Source: Candidatus Doudnabacteria bacterium
GTDB lineage: Bacteria > Patescibacteriota > Doudnabacteria > UBA920
Assembly: GCA_020850635.1 (NCBI GenBank)
Contig: JADZEH010000029.1
Span: 1 to 53,974 of the forward strand
Reading direction: 5' to 3'
DNA length: 53,974 bases
The translations under genes were made by a program, and so were the position numbers. Shown in pieces: positions 14,954-23,300 of the stretch. Numbering within the stretch: the stretch's first letter is position 1; the number at the start of each line of letters is the position of its first letter. The notes under the pieces were generated by a model. The model ran no database searches. It had not been told where the DNA came from and worked only from the letters and a program-made list of their open reading frames with translations.

Positions 14954-17488
14954 ATGGTATTTGAAACCAATACGATACAAATAGCCTTGTTGGCTTTGGC
15001 AGGACTTGTCGCAGCATTTTTGGCTGTGTTTTTTTATTACGCTCATCGTCATTGGTATAACTCAAAAGTTATTGTTCCTCGTACTTTGAATTGGGTCTTT
15101 TTGGAAATTCAAATGCCTAAAGATAATGTTGATCAGAATGATAAAAATAAAAATGATGAAGAAAAGAAAAATCTCATCGCGGTGGCAGAGCAGTTGTTCA
15201 CTACGCTTTCAGAATCTGGCGGTACTAGCTTTTTTAAACCCAAGGACTACATTAGTTTCGAGATTGCTTGTATAGACAAAAAGATTTCGTTTTACATCAA
15301 TTGTCCCAAGCACATGCAAGAGCTGGTGGAGAAGCAAATTCATGCTCAATATCCTCACGCTTTCATTGAAGAGATTCGTGGTTATAATCCATTCCAAAAA
15401 GGTGGAGCGGTTGACGCCATAGAATTAAAGCAAACTAAAAAATATTTCTATCCAATTCGAACCTATCGCAGTATGGAGACGGATCCGATGAATGCGATTA
15501 CCAACGCGATGTCAAAGTTGGCCGAAGGTGAGGGAGCGGTCGTGCAGTATATCTTAAGTCCAGCAGGGACGTCATGGCAAGCTACTCCACGACGAATTGC
15601 TTTAGAAGTTCAGCAAGGGAAGAATCCGGATAGTGTAGATAGTAATGCGTTCACTAAAGCGTTTAAGGAAATTGGTAAGGGTTTAATTTCTTCGGTTAAT
15701 AATAATCAGCAACAACAGAATAATCGTAATGATCTCACCGGAAGTTACAGTCCGATTAATTTGACGCCGATGCAGCAAGAGATTGTAAAGCGACTCGAAG
15801 AGAAAGCTAGTCGTCCGGGTTACAAAACTAATATTCGCATTGTTACCTCATCGATTAATCCGGGAAGTGAAAAAGTTCATTTGAACAACTTAGTTTCGTC
15901 GTTTTTGCAATACAACATGCCGCCATTCAATGGTTTTAGCATGAAGCGTCGCAACAAAGAAGCGGTGATTAAAGACTTCATTTTCCGTGTCTTTCGTAGT
16001 AGCTTTGGCACAAGGGGTATTTTAAATACTGAAGAGTTGGCGAGCTTGTGGCATTTACCAACGCCATTTTTGGAAACCCCAAACATTAAGTGGTTGATCA
16101 GTAAGAAAGCCCCACCACCTATAAATATGCCAACAGAAGGCATCCGATTAGGTAAAAACGCCTATCGCAATACCGAAACTGAAGTTAGGCAGGCTCGTGA
16201 GGATCGCCGTCGTCACACTTACATTCTGGGACGTACTGGTAGCGGTAAGTCTTATCTCATGGCTAACATGGCGATTCAAGACGTTAAGAATGGTGAAGGC
16301 ATTTGTGTTATTGACCCTCATGGTGATTTAATTGCCGATATTTTAAATCATGTTCCCAAAGAGCGCGCGGAAGATGTCATCTTGTTTGAACCATTTGATA
16401 CTGAACGACCGATTGGGTTGAACATGCTTGAAGTTGATAGCGACGAGCAAAAAGATTTCGCGGTTCAAGAAATGATCTCGATTTTCTACAAGTTGGTTAC
16501 AGACCCAGCGATGCTTGGTCCAATGTTCGAACACAACATGCGTAACGCCATGTTGACTTTGATGGCCGACGATGAACATCCAGGGGCGATTACCGATATT
16601 CCTCGCATTTTTACAGATACTGAATTTCAAAAGTACAAGATTGCTAAATTAAAGGATCCAGTTGTTCGGGCGTTTTGGGAAAAAGAAATGGCTAAGACCA
16701 GTGACTTCCATAAGTCAGAAATGTTGGGCTATTTAATTTCTAAAGTTGGTCGGTTTGTGGAGAACAGTACAATGCGCAACATTGTTGGTCAATCGAAGAG
16801 TGGTTTTAATTTCCGTGAAGTCATGGATACCGGAAAAATTTTGCTCGTGAATTTGTCGAAGGGTCGTGTTGGTGAAATCAACGCCAAACTCCTCGGATTG
16901 ATTTTAGTTAGCAAGATTCAGATGGCCGCCTTGTCACGTGCCGATATTCCCGAAAGTGAACGTAAAGATTTCTATCTCTACGTTGATGAGTTCCAGAACT
17001 TTATTACCGACGCGTTTGCTTCAATTCTTAGCGAAGCTCGTAAGTACAAATTAAACTTGATTATCGCTCATCAGTATTTGGGTCAGCTTCAACAAGCGGC
17101 AGGCGCACAGGGAGCGGGGAGTAGTGATTTGCGTGATGCTGTGTTTGGTAATGCTGGCACGCTCATTACATTTCGAACTGGAGCCGAAGATGCCGAATTC
17201 TTAGCCAAAGAATTTAGTCCAACATTTAATGAGTTTGATTTAGTTAATATCGATCGCTACAATGCGTATATAAAGTTGATGATTAATGGGACAGCGAGTA
17301 AGCCATTTAATATGGCGACGTATCCACTACCTGAAAATGGGACACCAGAGATTGCGACGGCGATAAGGCAGTTGTCGAGATTAAAGTTTGGTCGGCCAAA
17401 AGCTGAAGTAGAAAATGAAATTCAGGAAGCGAGCCAAGTGGCAGATATGATGGCCGCTGGGCCAGCTGCAATCGAAAAAGGGCTTTAA
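14954..17488 (+). CDS. TraG/VirD4-like membrane-anchored secretion or DNA-transfer ATPase
   Basis: At 844 residues this has the layout of type IV coupling or VirB4-related ATPases as found in CPR. There is one N-terminal membrane segment (about residues 8-30), then a domain of roughly 350 residues. The Walker A GRTGSGKS lies at about 424-431, and DPHGDL follows. The Walker B FYLYVDEFQNF is at about 672-682, followed by the LNLIIAHQYLGQL stretch typical of the TraG/TraD C-terminal ATPase core. It probably forms a hexameric pump at the inner membrane. No relaxase, VirB6/8/9/10 or pilin gene lies nearby, so it is not part of a visible conjugation cluster. The substrate is unknown; a role in DNA or protein movement or type IV pilus function is inference. 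Confidence 0.86.
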   Translation: MVFETNTIQIALLALAGLVAAFLAVFFYYAHRHWYNSKVIVPRTLNWVFLEIQMPKDNVDQNDKNKNDEEKKNLIAVAEQLFTTLSESGGTSFFKPKDYISFEIACIDKKISFYINCPKHMQELVEKQIHAQYPHAFIEEIRGYNPFQKGGAVDAIELKQTKKYFYPIRTYRSMETDPMNAITNAMSKLAEGEGAVVQYILSPAGTSWQATPRRIALEVQQGKNPDSVDSNAFTKAFKEIGKGLISSVNNNQQQQNNRNDLTGSYSPINLTPMQQEIVKRLEEKASRPGYKTNIRIVTSSINPGSEKVHLNNLVSSFLQYNMPPFNGFSMKRRNKEAVIKDFIFRVFRSSFGTRGILNTEELASLWHLPTPFLETPNIKWLISKKAPPPINMPTEGIRLGKNAYRNTETEVRQAREDRRRHTYILGRTGSGKSYLMANMAIQDVKNGEGICVIDPHGDLIADILNHVPKERAEDVILFEPFDTERPIGLNMLEVDSDEQKDFAVQEMISIFYKLVTDPAMLGPMFEHNMRNAMLTLMADDEHPGAITDIPRIFTDTEFQKYKIAKLKDPVVRAFWEKEMAKTSDFHKSEMLGYLISKVGRFVENSTMRNIVGQSKSGFNFREVMDTGKILLVNLSKGRVGEINAKLLGLILVSKIQMAALSRADIPESERKDFYLYVDEFQNFITDAFASILSEARKYKLNLIIAHQYLGQLQQAAGAQGAGSSDLRDAVFGNAGTLITFRTGAEDAEFLAKEFSPTFNEFDLVNIDRYNAYIKLMINGTASKPFNMATYPLPENGTPEIATAIRQLSRLKFGRPKAEVENEIQEASQVADMMAAGPAAIEKGL

Positions 17489-17504
17489 TAAAGGAAGTTT
17501 AATT

Positions 17505-17532
17505 AGCGCTCCAATATAATGGGGCGCTTTTA
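17505..17532 (+). terminator. Terminator behind the TraG-like gene
   Basis: AGCGCTCC (17505-17512) pairs with GGGGCGCT (17521-17528), followed by TTT. It lies immediately before the promoter of the MYG1-like gene. Confidence 0.82.
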
Positions 17533-17535
17533 GCA

Positions 17536-17564
17536 TTGACAAAATGGCAAAAATGTGCTAAAAT
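17536..17564 (+). promoter_or_regulatory. Promoter of the MYG1-like gene
   Basis: TTGACA (17536-17541), a 17-bp spacer and TAAAAT (17559-17564). The predicted start is near 17571, exactly at the foot of a long leader hairpin. Confidence 0.82.
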
Positions 17565-17570
17565 GCTTGA

Positions 17571-17628
17571 TAAGCTTATTTCCAGCAAAGTTCGGAAAAC
17601 ATTCTGTATTTTGTCGGAAATAAGCTTA
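17571..17628 (+). promoter_or_regulatory. 5'-terminal leader hairpin of the MYG1-like mRNA
   Basis: TAAGCTTATTTCC (17571-17583) pairs perfectly over 13 bp with GGAAATAAGCTTA (17616-17628) around a 32-nt loop. The hairpin begins at the predicted transcription start. GGAAATAAGCTT recurs in the leader hairpin at 26661-26714. It may protect the 5' end of the mRNA or bind a regulator. Confidence 0.75.
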
Positions 17629-17653
17629 AACTACATCTTCGGGAGGGAAGAAT

Positions 17654-18718
17654 ATGGCTAAGAAGTGCAAGTATCAGATCTGGACGCACACGCGTCCTCA
17701 CGTTGATGAGCTCTTCGCCATACTCCTTCTGTTGGTGTATGGCGAGAAGTGGTTTCCCGGTATTTCTGAAGCAGAGATAATCTTCTTCGACATGGGAGAC
17801 CCGCTTCCTCAGAAACATACCTTCAAGGAATGGTGGTCTAGGGGCGTAGTCATCGTTGGTCTCAAGGCCAAAGATCGCGGCGCCTTCGATGAGCACGCTG
17901 GCCTCGGTGAGAAGAGACTTAGAAAAGACTGTGCGGCGACCTTGGTTGCCAAGCGTCTCAAAGTCGACAAGTATCCCGAGGTTATGCTTCTCCTTGAGAC
18001 CGTTCGCAAGAACGATCTCTACGGAGAAAAAGGTTCCGCTCTTGATCTCTGTAAGATCATGGACGCCAAGTGGCAGTTCATGGACCATGACGAGGTCGTG
18101 GAACAGAGTATGCGGGATCTCCAGTTTCTTTTGATGAGTCAGACGGAGCTCTGGTCCGTGAAGCTCGGGAACATACTGAAGAAATTCAGTCACACCCGGG
18201 TAATCGAGGGCGAATATGGCGAGAAGTACCGGATCGCCATCGTCCACACTGACCACGAGCTTGCTGCCACGCGATTGTTCGAGGACTATGGTCTGATTCG
18301 TGAGAACTTCAGACCGAACGTCATAATCGTTCAAGACCCGAAGACGAAGCAGGTTGGTATTTTTCAGAGGGGTGCAAATCTCGATGAAACGGCCAGACTG
18401 ATTCGCCGAGCGGAAGCTATCGCTCGTGGCCTCAAGCCAGCTTCGGACGAGGTCCTGTCGAAAGAGGAAGAGACTCCTGAGCAAATCTGGTATTACTGGC
18501 ATGGTCAGACCAAGCCAACACCAGATCGAGACAGCGAGTCTGTTCCTATGGGTCTCTTCAATGGAGGGATTCGAGCGAAGATGATTCGCCCCACCTGTTT
18601 GTCTCTGAGGATGATCGAGGAGCTCGTCATCAAGGGGCTTAAAGTCGGCCAGATGTCGCCTGAGGAGCGACGTCAGAAGAAGGCCGCTCGAGCTGCTACC
18701 AGAGCAGCCGCCAGATAG
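17654..18718 (+). CDS. MYG1/DHH-like putative metal-dependent hydrolase
   Basis: The N-terminus THTRPHVDELFAILLL (residues 11-26) and the later FDEHAG (about 78-83) resemble the THxGxFHxDExxA and FDHHQ metal-binding motifs of MYG1-type proteins. Those are DHH-superfamily relatives with reported or predicted phosphoesterase or exonuclease activity. The middle DHH histidine is Glu here, so catalysis cannot be assumed. A C-terminal NGG-(I)-(R)-AK motif near residue 300 resembles the end of the DHH-associated region, and the tail is Arg/Ala-rich. The length of 354 residues fits the family. The start is fixed by GGGAGG about 8 nt upstream. It is GC-rich and monocistronic with its own promoter, leader hairpin and terminator hairpin. 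Family assignment is by motif only. Confidence 0.6.
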   Translation: MAKKCKYQIWTHTRPHVDELFAILLLLVYGEKWFPGISEAEIIFFDMGDPLPQKHTFKEWWSRGVVIVGLKAKDRGAFDEHAGLGEKRLRKDCAATLVAKRLKVDKYPEVMLLLETVRKNDLYGEKGSALDLCKIMDAKWQFMDHDEVVEQSMRDLQFLLMSQTELWSVKLGNILKKFSHTRVIEGEYGEKYRIAIVHTDHELAATRLFEDYGLIRENFRPNVIIVQDPKTKQVGIFQRGANLDETARLIRRAEAIARGLKPASDEVLSKEEETPEQIWYYWHGQTKPTPDRDSESVPMGLFNGGIRAKMIRPTCLSLRMIEELVIKGLKVGQMSPEERRQKKAARAATRAAAR

Positions 18719-18742
18719 TTGTTTCTGTAGTGTTTTGTTCGC

Positions 18743-18772
18743 GAGCCTGAGTTCCCCTCGGAACTCAGGCTC
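18743..18772 (+). terminator. Stable hairpin ending the MYG1-like transcript
   Basis: A perfect 13-bp stem, GAGCCTGAGTTCC (18743-18755) with GGAACTCAGGCTC (18760-18772). The tail is pyrimidine-rich but has no T-run, so termination may be partial or the hairpin may protect the 3' end. Confidence 0.75.
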
Positions 18773-18786
18773 CCATTCTCTCTCTA

Positions 18787-18815
18787 TTGACAAATCAACC
18801 CTTTTCTGATACAAT
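18787..18815 (+). promoter_or_regulatory. Promoter of the 396-residue secreted protein gene
   Basis: TTGACA (18787-18792), 17 bp and TACAAT (18810-18815). The leader of about 140 nt has two hairpins: AGAATA..GAATC paired with GATTC..TATTCT (about 18861-18888), and CCGAC/GTCGG (18901-18917). A strong SD ends it. Confidence 0.82.
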
Positions 18816-18961
18816 AGCTGATCGAAAATAAGGGCTGGGATAATGAGCTAAATCAGGCAGAATATGGAATCTTGATTCTTTATTCTACCGGTTTTGGCTC
18901 CCGACATTCGAAGTCGGCTGTTAAACCATGTGTCTATGTTCGATTATGGAGGATCCTCATC

Positions 18962-20152
18962 ATGAGGAATTTGATGTTCGTCTGCACGATTGTCATCGCG
19001 CTCTGCGTCCCTGTCATGGCCCAGAACGGGCCGCTCGAGGATTATCGCGAGACGGAGGCCGACGTGGCTGCCGATCGCGCGATCGCGATGCAGCAGAACG
19101 GCAACAGTGCCGCGCCTGCGACCACGATTCCGGTGAACCCGGTCCCCGTGACGCCGAAGCCCCAGCCGGATGGCCGGTGGGAGAATGGCGACGGTACGCC
19201 CGGTGGTCCTGTCTACATGGACGGGATTCGCAAGGAGCTTCAGGAGCTCGCTGCCCAGAAGGGTGGTGGTTCCTCGAAGAAGTCATCCAAGTCGTCACGG
19301 CGAACCACCGTCGACAACTCCGCGAAGGATGAAATCCTCGCGGCGATCAAGGCGATTCCGGACGGCTCGTTGAAAGCCGATGACCCGATAGTCATTCAGC
19401 TCGTTGGTGGTATCGCAACCTCCGACGACTTCTCCGAAGAGGAGAAGGCAGAGATTTTCCAACTCCTCCGGGAGAAGGGATTGTCTCGAGCTGACATTGA
19501 CTCGATCGTTCGCAAGGCCGTTCGAGAGGAGGTCAACTCCTCGTGGCTTCTGTGGACTATTCTCGTGGTCTCAATTCTCGGTGCGATCTTCGCCCTTCTC
19601 GCGTTCCTTCGGGGACGCAGGAACAACGGCGATGTCGTCGTGGTTCAGCCCCCGGCTCCTCAGGAGCAGAGGGTGATCCCGCTGCCCGCACCGGTGCCGG
19701 TTCCCGTTGTCGCCCCGCAGCCTGTCGTCGCTCCGCAGCCTGTGGCTCCGCCGGTGATTCTGCCGGTCGTCCAGCCGGAGCAGGCCCCCGTGGCCGCGCC
19801 GACTGGATGCCTCGCCCACGAGGCCGCCGACCGAGTTCGCAACGAGCTCCGCGAGGAGTTCGGTCCCAGGCTCGGACGGATCGAGGACCGGGTTGCCGGT
19901 CATGCCATCCAGCTCAATGCAATGGGCGAGCGCTTCGACGGTGTCGAAGAGGAGATCCGCGGTGTCCGTGAGGACATCAGGGGATCGCACGACGGTCTCG
20001 TTGATCGCCTCGAGGCGATCATGGCGGGAAACACCCGCCGTCGCAACAACCGTCGTAACCGAAGGCCGGTGATCATCGACGCGGATGACATCAATCCGCA
20101 CCGTCCGCCGGCGCCTGACCGCCCGGTCGACGATGGCGATGAGACCACCTAG
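18962..20152 (+). CDS. Secreted or anchored protein with signal peptide, membrane segment and coiled coil
   Basis: I do not recognise a family. Residues 1-19 form a signal peptide (MRNLMFVCTIVIALCVPVMA, cut near AQ). A Pro-rich linker and a Ser/Lys patch follow. Around residues 140-180 there are short helices, then a membrane segment WLLWTILVVSILGAIFALLAF near 185-205. A long Pro/Val/Ala stretch with VAPQPV repeats and a helical, charged C-terminal third follow. The start at 18962 is supported by GGAGG 8 nt upstream and by the signal peptide; a longer frame upstream has no proper start. The gene is clearly GC-rich. The minus-strand gene at 24942-26429 shares this order of parts, suggesting related roles at the cell surface. 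Confidence 0.78.
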   Translation: MRNLMFVCTIVIALCVPVMAQNGPLEDYRETEADVAADRAIAMQQNGNSAAPATTIPVNPVPVTPKPQPDGRWENGDGTPGGPVYMDGIRKELQELAAQKGGGSSKKSSKSSRRTTVDNSAKDEILAAIKAIPDGSLKADDPIVIQLVGGIATSDDFSEEEKAEIFQLLREKGLSRADIDSIVRKAVREEVNSSWLLWTILVVSILGAIFALLAFLRGRRNNGDVVVVQPPAPQEQRVIPLPAPVPVPVVAPQPVVAPQPVAPPVILPVVQPEQAPVAAPTGCLAHEAADRVRNELREEFGPRLGRIEDRVAGHAIQLNAMGERFDGVEEEIRGVREDIRGSHDGLVDRLEAIMAGNTRRRNNRRNRRPVIIDADDINPHRPPAPDRPVDDGDETT

Positions 20153-20214
20153 TACAGGGGTCGCAATCGCAGCAATGCCACCACAGAGTGGCAGCGCAGA
20201 CAGTCACCTCCATA

Positions 20215-20250
20215 TCCCCAGGAACTCACGAGAGTTCTTGGGGATTTTTT
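20215..20250 (+). terminator. Terminator of the secreted protein gene
   Basis: TCCCCAGGAACTC (20215-20227) pairs with GAGTTCTTGGGGA (20232-20244), followed by TTTTTTCTTTT. A smaller GCCAC/GTGGC hairpin lies at 20177-20192. Confidence 0.93.
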
Positions 20251-20271
20251 CTTTTATTTACAGAAAAAGTT

Positions 20272-20280
20272 TGTTATACT
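20272..20280 (+). promoter_or_regulatory. Extended -10 promoter of the repeat protein gene
   Basis: TGT-TATACT (20272-20280), no -35 consensus and an AT-rich leader of about 27 nt without SD. This is the promoter type of the AT-rich gene class. Confidence 0.6.
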
Positions 20281-20313
20281 TTTATAAAGCATTCACATTG
20301 AAACAAATACTAA

Positions 20314-23300
20314 ATGAGATTTAATATCGGCAGTGCGTTTAGAAGGGGAAGAAGGGGTGGATCTGAAGCTCCTCAACCTAGCACAGGGCCAGAAGTTGAG
20401 GAGCCGTCAGTTCCAGAACAACCAGAAGCCGAACCAGTAGAAGCAGAAAATGAAGTTAATCCTCAGCCAGCTGAGGTTGATTCAGTTACAGCACCTGAGA
20501 ACACAGAACCAGCTCCTGAGAATGTTGAGCCAGTTTCAGAAGTAAATCCGGATGAAGCGGCTGAAGAAATCGCTGAAGAGATTGCTCCAGAAGTTGCTCA
20601 AGATTTAGCCTCAACCCCAATTGAGGAGGTTCGTCGGAATATCGCAGCTGCGGGAAATGCAGAAATAACTGTTGAACAAGCTCAGCAAGTGGTTGATACA
20701 GTAGCGACGCCAGAGGGTGAGAACGAGCTTAAAGTTGCCATTCAAAGCCAAGTAAAAAAACGCTGGTCATCCATCGCTAGCGTCGCCGGTGGTATGTTAA
20801 TTGGTGGCGGAACTCGCATGGCTGTTAAAGCAGGGTTGATTACTGTATTTGGTCCAGCGATCTGGACCGCTTTAGGTGCAGGTGCTGCCGCTGGTGCCAT
20901 AGTAGAGGGTGGTCGTCGCATCTACAAAGAAAAGAATAAATTCAATCGACAGGAGATGGTAGATCAATTGCGCGCAGAGACGGACAACACCAAGAAAGCA
21001 GCGCTGATCAATAAAATTCAAGAGTTATACAATGACGCTCGAGTCTCAGGTGATGCCGAGGCAGTTCAGCAACTTGCCGAAATGGCTAGTCAAGCCAAGA
21101 CAGATCTTACTGCCGCAGTAAGAGCTCCTGAATTTGAGAATGAGCCAGAAAAGAAAAAGGTTTTGTTCATTTTGAATGAAGCGAAGTTCAATCGTGAAGA
21201 ATTTCCAAAAGATCAACGCAAGGAAGCCCGTGACTTATTAAAACAAATTGAGTTTTCAGTTGAGAAAAGCAACATTAACTGGAAGACGGTTCTCACCAGG
21301 GGTATATTGAAGGGAGCACTTATGGGATCCATAGGTGCTGCGGCTGGTTATAGTCTTGTTCAGCTTGGAGGTTTTCTTACTGAACAGACTGGGCTTGGTA
21401 GTGGCTTGCAACATATTAAGGAAAATTTAGGAAAATTAGGAGCTGGTAGTAAACCAGGAGAAATTAAAGGGAGCTTAGCCGAACTGGCTGCTAAATTACA
21501 CGAAGAAGTGGGTTCGGGTCCTTCTTATGATGGTCAGGCCGAACAGCTTTCCGCAGATTTACCGAAAAGTCTTGAAGCGGCTCGCAATGGACTTGCGGGT
21601 AAAGATTTTGTAGAAACAGCTGGGCAGTGGTTAGATCAAAAAGGTGGAAGGTTTGCTGAGGGTGCAACTCACGTCTCGCGTGAAGCCTTACGCGATTATC
21701 TGTCTAACTATAATGCACTCACACTAAACGATTCAGAAATGATCAAACTTTCTGATGAGGAATTTGAATATGCCGCCGCTGGTTTAGCAAAACACTTAGT
21801 GAAGCATTCTAGCGCTGAAGTCATGGATAAAGGTGAAGAGATTAAACTGGGTGGAACTACGATTGTTGAATGGATTGAAAAATCAAAAGGTTTGTCTCCA
21901 GCCGAAAGATCTAACTTACAAGAACTATTTAAAACTCACGAACACTTTTTATCAGATAAAACTCGTGCTGCGGGTAAAGATTTTAGTACTTTGTTTGATA
22001 ACCGCAATAATTTCGCGGCTCAGTATTTAGAACAGTTAAAACAGCAAATTGGAGCAGGTAAGGTTTCTTCTTCTGATGGATCGGTTCTAGCCGGTGGTGC
22101 TTTGGAGAGAAATGGGTTGTCTGAAAATCAAGACAGCGCTCCAGTAAACGCTTTTTGGAAAGTTATGGGCGCAGTGCTCGGTGCTGGAGCATTGGGTGGT
22201 GCTTTTGCTTTGTGGCGAGCGAAACAAAGAAATGAAAGAGATTTTGCTCCTGCCGCTCAAGGTCCTCTCTTTCATGGTAATCTTGATAACGCTCCTGCTG
22301 CTGCAGCATCCGAAGCCAGGGCTGCAGGCACGGATTCGGAAACAGCTCCTGTTACTGGAGTTGTTGCTGGTGTCCCGGGTGCGGGACGAGCTGCTTCTGC
22401 TGGGGAAACACCTAACCCTGGTGAGGTTAGTTCAGAGGAGTTGGAACGCATGGCCGAAGTTGAAAAACAAAAAATCGACTTGGTAACCACAAAGCTTGCT
22501 GAGGATTTTGAAGATTTGGATGTAAATGCTGATAGGGGTATTATCCTTAAGTTTGGCGTTCGGTTCAATAAGTTAAAAGATAGCCCAGAAGGCAGACAGC
22601 AAATAGCTAATATTATAGAAGCATTGGACTTGTTTTTAGAATCTTCGCCTCGCAAAGACTCTCTTGAAGGATTGAAGCGCGTCTTAGTTGGTTTAAATCA
22701 ACCAATTTCACCTAGGGGTGATATCATTACTATTCCTTTGGACGGTAGTGTTGAAGAAATTGCTAGTTTATTACAAAGAAAGGTTGTTGAAGCCAAGCAG
22801 GTTCGCGATAGGTTAGCGGGTGATTCTACTGATATTACTGAGCCTGATGCAGAGGATGAACCAATTCCGGATGACGCAGAGGCAGAAAAAGTTCCCCAGA
22901 CTTTAGATGAGCTGAAAGCTAAGCTGAGAGCTCTTGGTCAAAATCTAAAATTCGATCCGCCTAAAAATAGGGATGGCACTAGTATGGAAGTTGGTCCTGA
23001 TGAAGTCGCAAGGCTTTATGCGGTCTTAACTCGTCCCGAAGTTCTTCAAAATTTGAAAGGTCTAGAGGTAATAAATCTTGGTGCAAAAGGTGGAGATTAT
23101 CCTAATGTTAGAAATCAGATCAGTGGGAGAAGTGTTGGTTTTGAAAAGAGTGAAAACATTGAATCGAGATTACCAATTTTAATTCAACGCGCCGCGAAGA
23201 TCCGAAATGGTCAAAAGTTAGAAGCTGGCATTGATGAGGTAATAGAACAGCCAGACGATGCTGGGGACGCTGGAACCGAAACTGAGGACGAGCCGGGTGA

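Noticed and set aside
17576-18814. A 412-codon minus-strand frame opposite the MYG1-like gene
   Set aside because: It runs through the promoter and the terminator hairpin of the plus gene, has no SD, and the plus frame carries recognisable motifs.
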